Shown here: positions 34,633 to 41,700 of the stretch, one piece after another
Position numbering within the stretch: the first letter of the stretch is position 1
Layout: each line of letters starts with the position of its first letter
Source of the DNA: Achromobacter sp. UMC46
GTDB lineage: Bacteria; Pseudomonadota; Gammaproteobacteria; Burkholderiales; Burkholderiaceae_B
NCBI RefSeq assembly: GCF_014170335.1
Contig: NZ_LZZS01000006.1
Location: forward strand, 62,001 to 126,000
Direction of reading: 5' to 3'
DNA: 64,000 nucleotides
Position numbers and translations under genes: made by a program
Notes under the pieces: generated by a model
Databases searched by the model: none
What the model saw: the letters and a program-made list of their open reading frames with translations, nothing else
What the model was told of the DNA's origin: nothing

Positions 34633-35163
34633 ATGACACTGACGCCGATCGCCGAACGATTCATCCTTCATTGGGGCGAGATGGGCTCGCGCTGGGGGGT
34701 GAACCGCACGGTCGCCCAGATCCACGCCCTGCTCTATCTGTTGGGCCGCCCCGTGCCCGCCGAAGAAATCGCCGAGACCCTGGGGGTCGCGCGCTCGAAC
34801 GTCAGCAACAGCCTCAAGGAACTGCAGGCCTGGCGTCTAGCCCGGGTGGTGCACGTGATGGAAGACCGGCGCGACCATTTCGAGACGTCGACCGATATCT
34901 GGGAATTGTTCAAGCTGATCGTCGAAGGCCGTCGGCAACGCGAGATCGACCCCACGCTGACGATGCTGCGCGACAGCCTGGCCAGCCCCGAGATCGAAAA
35001 CGAAAGCCGCGCCACCGAACAGCGCGTGCGCGAGACCCTGGAATTCCTGGAAATCCTGACCACCTGGTCCGACGAGATGCTGCGCATGAAGCCCGAAACG
35101 TTGATGAAGACGCTGGGCATGGGCGCAAAGATCAGCAAGACCATGCGGCGCACCAAGTCTTGA
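34633..35163 (+). CDS. GbsR/MarR-family transcriptional regulator
   Basis: A 176-residue winged-helix regulator. GbsR signatures are visible: RFILHWGEMGSRWGVNRTVAQIHALLYLLGRPVPAEEIAETLGVARSNVSNSLKELQ (DNA-binding region, residues about 8-65) and the beta-wing VVHVMEDRRDHFETSTDIWELF. The start ATG 34633 has no ribosome site but coincides with the expected transcription start. A large operator covers its promoter and a matching one covers the next operon, so it should repress both itself and the SDR-DoxX/DUF2269 operon. Ligand unknown. Confidence 0.92.
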   Translation: MTLTPIAERFILHWGEMGSRWGVNRTVAQIHALLYLLGRPVPAEEIAETLGVARSNVSNSLKELQAWRLARVVHVMEDRRDHFETSTDIWELFKLIVEGRRQREIDPTLTMLRDSLASPEIENESRATEQRVRETLEFLEILTTWSDEMLRMKPETLMKTLGMGAKISKTMRRTKS

Positions 35164-35170
35164 TATCCGC

Positions 35171-35199
35171 AGGCGGGCCCGGATTCCCGCCTCTTTTTT
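35171..35199 (+). terminator. Intrinsic terminator after gbsR-like gene
   Basis: Stem AGGCGGG/CCCGCCT (7 bp, 35171-35177 with 35186-35192), 8-base loop, then CTTTTTT. It lies eight bases after the stop and isolates the regulator gene from the regulated operon. Confidence 0.9.
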
Positions 35200-35207
35200 G
35201 GCCACTA

Positions 35208-35227
35208 ATTTCTGTCTATACAGAAAT
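35208..35227. promoter_or_regulatory. Second GbsR operator, before the SDR-DoxX operon
   Basis: ATTTCTGTCTATACAGAAAT differs at two of 20 positions from the core of the operator upstream of the regulator, and the bases to its right (CAGAAACC) also match. It contains a TATACA -10-like element in its centre and lies 58 bp before the ATG at 35285. Confidence 0.7.
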
Positions 35228-35284
35228 TGCAGAAACCAAAGAATCAATAAACATCATGAACGGCTTATCCATCGAGGCAACGGC

Positions 35285-36541
35285 ATGAACATCCTGGTCT
35301 GCGGTGCAAACGGTTTTGTCGGCCGAGCCCTGTGCGAAGCCTTGTCGCAAGATGGCCATCGGGTACTGAAAGGCGTACGGACGCCCACCCAGCCGGACGA
35401 GGTCGCCGTTGACTACTTGGCGGACACCGACCCGGCCGCCTGGACGGACCGGTTGCGCGGCATCCACGCGGTGGTCAACGCCGTCGGCATTCTGATCGAA
35501 GACAGCGGCGCGACCTTCGACAAGATTCATCGGGCGACGCCGATCGCCTTGTTCGACGCCGCCTGCAGCGCGGGCGTCCGAGACATCGTGCAACTGTCGG
35601 CGCTGGGCGCCGAGCACGGCGACACGCCCTATTTCCAAAGCAAGCGCGCGGCCGACGACCACTTGCGGACGCTGCCCCTTGCGCACCACATCCTGCGGCC
35701 GGCGCTGGTCTACGGCGCGCAAGGGGCGTCGGCCCGGTTCTTCCGTGCCCTAGCGACCTTGCCGGTCCATCCATTGCCGGCTGGCGGTCTCCAGCCGCTG
35801 CGCCCGATCCTGGTGGATGAGCTGGCCGAAATCGTCGTCCGGTTGCTGCGCGGCGACGCGGGTCTTCCGTCCGTGCTGAATCTTGTCGGCGGCACCGAGG
35901 TCGAGTTCCGCCAGATGCTGGCGGTCTATCGGGCATCGATGGGCTTCGCGCCGGCGCGGCAAATGCCCGTGCCGGCGTGGCTGGTAGCGGCCGGCGCAAG
36001 CATGCTGAACCGGCTGCCGGGGTCTTTGTTGACGCGCGACACCTGGCGGATGCTGTGCGCCGGCAACACGGCCGCCGCCGCGACGACGACCCAGGTACTG
36101 GGGCGCGCGCCCGCCGGCATCGATTCCTTCATCGAACCCGCGGACGCCCTGGCGATGCGCCATCAGGCGCTGGCGGCGTGGCGGCCGGGCTTGCTGCGCG
36201 GCGCGCTGGCGTTGATCTGGCTTTGGACCGCCGTGTGCAGCGCCTGGCTGTATCCCGTGGCCGGCAGCCTGGCGCTGCTTGAGCCGGTCGGCCTGCGGGG
36301 CGCCGCTGCGCTCGCGGCGCTGTACCTGGCCGCCGGGCTGGATTTCGCGCTAGGCATCGCCACGCTCTGGCGGCCCGGCCGGCGCCTGTGGGCCGCGCAA
36401 CTGGCGCTGGTGCTGGGCTACACGGCCGTGATCGCCGTGACCTCGCCCGAGTTCCTGTTGCACCCCTTCGGCCCGGTCCTGAAAAACGTCGCCGTCATCG
36501 CGCTTCTATTCATCCTGCTTACCGAGGAACCCAAGCCATGA
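35285..36541 (+). CDS. NAD(P)-binding SDR-type protein fused to a DoxX-like membrane domain
   Basis: A 418-residue fusion. Residues 1 to about 285 form an atypical short-chain-dehydrogenase/NmrA-like Rossmann domain (MNILVCGANGFVGRALCEAL, AVVNAVGILIEDSG, VQLSALGAEHGDTPYFQSKRAAD). Residues about 300-418 hold four hydrophobic helices of a DoxX-like domain (LLRGALALIWLWTAVCSAWLY to LLFILLTEEP). GAGG seven bases before the ATG. Its stop overlaps the start of the DUF2269 gene. The pair occurs together in many proteobacteria, but its reaction is unknown; a membrane-linked redox or lipid role is possible. Confidence 0.85.
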   Translation: MNILVCGANGFVGRALCEALSQDGHRVLKGVRTPTQPDEVAVDYLADTDPAAWTDRLRGIHAVVNAVGILIEDSGATFDKIHRATPIALFDAACSAGVRDIVQLSALGAEHGDTPYFQSKRAADDHLRTLPLAHHILRPALVYGAQGASARFFRALATLPVHPLPAGGLQPLRPILVDELAEIVVRLLRGDAGLPSVLNLVGGTEVEFRQMLAVYRASMGFAPARQMPVPAWLVAAGASMLNRLPGSLLTRDTWRMLCAGNTAAAATTTQVLGRAPAGIDSFIEPADALAMRHQALAAWRPGLLRGALALIWLWTAVCSAWLYPVAGSLALLEPVGLRGAAALAALYLAAGLDFALGIATLWRPGRRLWAAQLALVLGYTAVIAVTSPEFLLHPFGPVLKNVAVIALLFILLTEEPKP

Positions 36542-37011
36542 ACCTGTACCTGACGGTCAAGACCCTGCACATCCTCTCGTCGGTGCTGCTGGTGGGCACC
36601 GGCTTCGGCACGGCGTTCTACCTGTTTTTCGCCAACCGGACCGGCTCCATCCCGGCAATCGCCGCCGTCTCGAAACTGGTGGTCCGCGCCGACCTGTGGT
36701 TCACCACGCCGGCCGTGGTCTTCCAGCCCCTGTCGGGGCTGTGGCTGGCGCACGCCGCCGGCTGGCAATGGACCACGCCATGGGTCAGCCTGTCGATCGC
36801 GCTGTATCTGCTGGCGGGCGTGTGCTGGCTGCCGGTGGTGTGGCTGCAATATGAAATGGCCAAGATGGCGGCCACGGCCCACACCACCGGCCAGACCGCG
36901 CTGCCGGCGCGCTACTGGCGCTTTGCGCTGTGGTGGGAAGGCCTGGGCTACCCGGCCTTCCTGGCGATGGTGGCGGTGTACTTCCTGATGGTGCTGAAGC
37001 CGGTGCTATAG
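36538..37011 (+). CDS. DUF2269-family integral membrane protein
   Basis: A 157-residue protein with four hydrophobic helices (LTVKTLHILSSVLLVGTGFGTAFYLFF, TTPAVVFQPLSGLWLAHAAGW, WVSLSIALYLLAGVCWLPVVWLQYEM, GYPAFLAMVAVYFLMVLKPV). The family signature includes KTLHILSS near the start. Translationally coupled to the upstream SDR-DoxX protein, so the two probably form a membrane complex under GbsR-type control. Confidence 0.85.
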   Translation: MNLYLTVKTLHILSSVLLVGTGFGTAFYLFFANRTGSIPAIAAVSKLVVRADLWFTTPAVVFQPLSGLWLAHAAGWQWTTPWVSLSIALYLLAGVCWLPVVWLQYEMAKMAATAHTTGQTALPARYWRFALWWEGLGYPAFLAMVAVYFLMVLKPVL

Positions 37012-37055
37012 GGCGCCGAACGCAGTCTGACGCCTTAACGGGACACCTTGAGGAT

Positions 37056-38339
37056 TCAGCCAGCCTTTGCCGCAAGCTCGACGGGCAATTCGGCATCCCC
37101 GGCAACCAGCCGCGGCTTCGCATGCTTGGCGCGGTAATCGCCCAGGAACTTGGCGATGCGGCCGATGGCTTCCCGCAGGTCCGTCTCGTGCGGCAGGAAC
37201 ACGATGCGGAAATGGTCGGGGCGCGACCAGTTGAAACCCGTTCCCTGCACCAGCATCACGCGCGTGGCTTCAAGCATTTGCAGGAAGAACTGGCGGTCGT
37301 CCTCGATGGGATACACCTCGGGGTCCAACCGCGGGAACATGTACAGCGCGGCTTGCGGCTTGACGCAGGTGACGCCCGGAATAGCGGTGATCAGCTCATA
37401 GGCCAGTTCGCGCTGGCGGTGCAGCCGGCCGCCTTCGCGCACCAGGTCGTTGATGCTCTGGTAGCCGCCCAGCGCGGTCTGGATCGCCCACTGGCCCGGT
37501 ACGTTCGCGCACAGCCGCATGTTGGCAAGCATGTCCAGACCTTCGATGTAATCGCGTGCGGCGCCCTTGTCGCCCGAGACCACCAGCCAGCCGGCGCGGT
37601 AGCCGCAAGCGCGGTAGCTCTTGGACAGCGAGTTGAAGGTCAGCGTCAGCACGTCGGTGGACAGGCTTGCCAGCGCGGTGTGCTGGACATCGTCGTACAG
37701 CACCTTGTCGTAGACCTCGTCCGCCAAAATGACCAGTCCGAATTCGCGCGCGATATCGACAATACCCCGCAGGACGTCATCGGGATAGAGCACGCCGGTC
37801 GGGTTGTTCGGGTTGATGACGACGATGCCCTTGGTGCGCGGCGTGATCTTGGCGCGGATGTCGTCCAGATCGGGAATCCAGCCGTTCGCCTCGTCGCACA
37901 GGTAGTGCACGGGCGACCCGCCCGACAGGCTAGTCACCGCCGTCCACAGCGGATAGTCGGGTGCGGGCAGCAAGAGTTCGTCGCCATCGTCGAGCAGCGC
38001 GTTGGTCGCCATCGCGATCAGGTCGGAGGCGCCGTTGCCCAGGTAGATGTCTTCCAGCGTCACGCCCTGCGTGCCCTGCGCCTGGGTGTAGTGCATGACC
38101 GCCTTGCGCGCCGCGAAGATGCCCTTGCTGTCCGAATACCCCGCCGAATTGGGCAGGTTGCGGATCATGTCCAGCTGGACTTCCTCAGGGGCGTCGAAGC
38201 CGAATGCGGCCAGATTGCCGATATTGAGCTTGATGAGCTTCTGGCCTTCGTCTTCCATCTGCTTGGCCCGATCCATGATGGGGCCACGGATGTCATACAG
38301 GACGTGCGCGAGTTTGCTCGATTTTTTTACGGTCTTCAT
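37056..38339 (-). CDS. alaA: Alanine-synthesising aminotransferase, AlaA type
   Basis: A 427-residue fold-type I PLP enzyme that transfers an amino group between glutamate and pyruvate. It aligns closely with Escherichia coli AlaA: KSSKLAHVLYDIRGPIMDRAK, LNIGNLAAFGFDAPEEVQLDMIRNLP, SDSKGIFAARKAVMHY, INPNNPTGVLYPDDVL, PLP lysine in FNSLSKSYRACGYRAGW and ALYMFPRLDPE. The C-terminus is about 20 residues longer than in E. coli. The frame extends upstream to 38591, but the family begins at MKTVKKSSKL, ATG 38339, with GGGAAA six bases before it. Confidence 0.93.
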   Translation of the reverse strand: MKTVKKSSKLAHVLYDIRGPIMDRAKQMEDEGQKLIKLNIGNLAAFGFDAPEEVQLDMIRNLPNSAGYSDSKGIFAARKAVMHYTQAQGTQGVTLEDIYLGNGASDLIAMATNALLDDGDELLLPAPDYPLWTAVTSLSGGSPVHYLCDEANGWIPDLDDIRAKITPRTKGIVVINPNNPTGVLYPDDVLRGIVDIAREFGLVILADEVYDKVLYDDVQHTALASLSTDVLTLTFNSLSKSYRACGYRAGWLVVSGDKGAARDYIEGLDMLANMRLCANVPGQWAIQTALGGYQSINDLVREGGRLHRQRELAYELITAIPGVTCVKPQAALYMFPRLDPEVYPIEDDRQFFLQMLEATRVMLVQGTGFNWSRPDHFRIVFLPHETDLREAIGRIAKFLGDYRAKHAKPRLVAGDAELPVELAAKAG

Positions 38340-38631
38340 GGACGGTTTCCCGTGAAATGCGCGCCTCGCAGGGTCGGGCGCTTGATCAACCAGGGTTTTG
38401 TTGCTGGATCGCGACCAATGATAGCCGCCAGACGCGGGGTGGCTGTCGAAGTTCATTGGAGGTGGAAACTCGACACCTTTTAGATCAGAACAGTCGGCCC
38501 GAAATTCGGCACTATACGCGTTCGAAGCCGGCCCATACACTGGGCCTTGCCGGGATAGCCCTTCGCACTTGCAGGCCGGCGTGGTGCCCATCGATGTGGC
38601 TGCCGTAGCGTCCGAGCGGCAACGGACGTGA

Positions 38632-38757
38632 AACCGCGAAGATGCGGCGGAGTGGGCGCGGGCCTACACGGGCATCTTTCCCAATTACCAGCTGCTGATC
38701 GAGAGCTACACCAAGGCCCAGGAAGTTGCGAACAATAACGAGCAGTTGGACTCATAA
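38632..38757 (+). pseudogene. Short gene-tail remnant
   Basis: A 41-codon stretch between a TGA (38629) and a TAA (38755) reads like genuine protein (AAEWARAYTGIFPNYQLLIE, then SYTKAQEVANNNEQLDS) but lacks a start codon. Upstream bases in the same frame (VPIDVAAVASERQRT before the TGA) may belong to it. Source gene not recognised. The rest of 38340-38786 holds no gene that I can see. Confidence 0.3.
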
Positions 38758-38786
38758 CGCGCTTGACGGCAAGCGGCCGGCCCCGA

Positions 38787-41700
38787 TCAGAACCGGTACC
38801 GCACGTCCAGCGTGCCCGAGTGCTGCTGGTTACCGTCGCCGAACTGCCCGCCGTAGATCACACCCACCGTGGTGCGCTTGCTGACGGCCATGTTCACACC
38901 CAGCTCCACCAGCGCGGCGTCGCGTGCGATCGGCACGCCGTTGGCGGTGAAGGACTCGCTGCCCTGCACGAACGACATCGTGCTGGCCGGATCGACATCG
39001 CCAAAGGCGTGGCGCCAGCCCAGCGTGCCGAACAACTGGCCCTGGGCGCCCGCGCTTTCAAAGGCGCTGCGGGCGTGCAAGCCCACCGTAGCAGTGGTGA
39101 CGTTGTTGCGGCCGGCCTCGCCGCGCAATGCCGCGTCGCCGCCGGACTCGGTGAAGGCTCGGGTGCGCAGGCTGCTGAAGCCGGCGCCAATGAAGGGTTC
39201 AAGCGTGACGCGGTCGGTCAGCGGCATGGCGTAGCCTAATTCGCCGAACACTTGGGACGTGTTGCCGTCGTACTCGGCCTTCAACGTCTGCGGCAAACCT
39301 GCGGCGTCTGCGTAGCGCTGCGTCTTCATCTCGTGCCACGTGTAGGACGCGCCCAGGCTCAGGTTGAGCTTGGCACTGCCGGCGTCGAACGCTTTGCCGC
39401 CGTAGACCGTCAGGCTATAGCTGTCGGCCTGCGAGCTGGATGCGCGGTCGCCGGTGCGGCTACGGCTGTTGGAATAGCCGACCGCGCCGCCCAGGCGCCA
39501 GCCGCCACTCACGGCGACGTCGCCACCTGCCGACACGCCGCTGTCGCTTTGCGTAGTGCGAGCGGCATTGCCGTTGCCGCCCAGCGCGCTCCAGTTGCCG
39601 AAGACCTGTGCCCATACGGGTTGCGCGGCCGATTGCGGCAAGGCGGCGGCATTGCCCAGGCCCAGCTGGGCCGTGGGCACGCCTGGCAACATGCCCGCCC
39701 CCAGGTTGGCACGCAAGCGGTTCATCGGGATCTGCACAAAGCTGTTGGCCACGCCCTGCGCCACCGATAACGTGGTCGCGTGCGCCTCGCCGGACAGGCC
39801 ATCGAACACATCGGCCGGCGCGCCATTGGGCAGGTTCAGCACGCGACGGAACAGCCCGCTGTCGGCGGGCAGGCTTTGCAGCGCCCGAGCGACCGAACGC
39901 TGGTTGCCCGTGAAAGCGGCGTCAGCGAACTCGATCGGCCGCATGCCGCCACCGTTGCCGTTATCAGGCACCTGCTTGAACTGCACCGTTAAATCCACCT
40001 GGTTGCTGCCGTAGGCCAGCGACGGCGTCAGGAAGGCAAAGTCGCTGGAGACCGAATCAAACCGCCCCAGCAAGCCGCCGCCAGCCGTCAGAATGGTGTA
40101 TGTGGTGGACGGCGCATAAGCGCCGTTCTGCCCCATGTGCAGCACTGTTCCTGCCACGTTGGCAATACCCGTGACGTTGACGCCGCTGTGCTGGCCGTCT
40201 GCCAAGGCAGCCACGCGATACGACGCGCCCGGCGCCATGGTCAGGTTGCCCAGCACGCTCAAGCGGCCAAGCGGCGTCGCGGCGTTGCCGGGCGCCAACG
40301 TGGCGCCCGCCCCCACCGTCAGATCATTCAACGACCCGATGCCGGACACCGTGGTGCCCTTTGTGGCCGCGACTAGCGTACCGCCCAGCCAGCCGTCGAC
40401 CTGCAAGCCGCCGGCCGACAAGGTGGTGGTGCCGGTGTAGGCACGGCTGTCGCCGGTCAGGGCCAGCGTGCCCGCCCCCCGCTTGGACACCGCGCCCGTA
40501 CCAGCGAACACCCCCGCGAACACCGAATCGGTGGCTCGGTTGAACACCAGGCTGCCGTTATTGATGACGGTGCCGCCCAGCGTGCCGTGATTGGCGCCGT
40601 CGCCGACCTCCAGCGAGCCCGAGGCGATGGTGGTAGTGCCGGTAAACGTACTGTCGCCTGTCAGCACCAGCGTGCCGCTGCCTTCCTGGCGCAAGTCGCC
40701 CGATCCCGAAATCGCGCCGCCGTAGACCACGCGATCGCTGCGCTTGAACGCCAGCGTGCCGTCGGACCGGATGTCGGCGTTGCCGGTAATGCTGCCGGCG
40801 GTGGCGCCGTCGCCCACTTGCAGCCTGCCACCGGCCACCGTGGTCGTACCCAGGTAGGTATTGGCGCCGGTCAGCACCAGCGTGCCCGCGCCCAGCTTGG
40901 CCAGACCGCCATTGCCCGACAAGGATTGCGTCACCGTGAAGGTGTTGCCCGCATCGGCGATGTCCAGCCCGCCGCCCCCCCCGCCCAGCGAGATCGCACG
41001 GGCCGTGTTCTGGAAGGCGGTGCCGGTTATCCGCAACGTGCCGCCCTGGAAGTCCAAGCCGCCCGACGCCGCGCCCAGGTTGGCGTCCGTCGACACTGAC
41101 AGCGTGCCCGCGGATAGGCGCGTCTGCGCGTAGATGTTGACGCCCGTCAGCACCAGCGTGCCCAGGCCCGTCTTGTTGACGCCGTTGCCAGCCACAACGT
41201 TGTCGAGCGTCGCAGTCCAGTTTGCCGATTGAGCGCTACCGTTGCCCACGCGCAATTCGCTCAATGCACCACCCGGCGGCGCCACCAGATTGAGCGCGTC
41301 ACCATTCAGGCGGTAGCCGTCGCTGGCGAATTGCACGCCATTGGCCATGATGGCGCCTGCGGCGGAATCCACGGTGACCGTGCCCGCCGTGCCGCCAAAG
41401 ATCGCGAACGCATTGGCAGGCGAAAACGTCGAATTCAAAGTCGCCGCGGCATCCGTCCAGTTGAAATAGGTCTTGGACCAGATGCCGGACCCGCCGCCCA
41501 GCTGCGACGGCGTGGCCGTACGGTCGGCGTTCCAGATATTGAGCGTCAGGCCTGCCGAATTGATCAGGTTGATCTGCCTGGATGCGCTCAACATCTGCAC
41601 GGCCTGTCCCGCCGACAAGCCGGTGATGCCGCCATTGGCCAGGAGCAGCGAACCGGTGTAGTCAAACAGGCGGTACAGGCCGGCGCCGTAGCCGCCCGCG

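Noticed and set aside
38758-38786. Terminator after the first autotransporter (inverted repeat CGCTTG/CAAGCG)
   Set aside because: The stem lies at 38760-38775 but has no T run on the minus strand where it would be needed.
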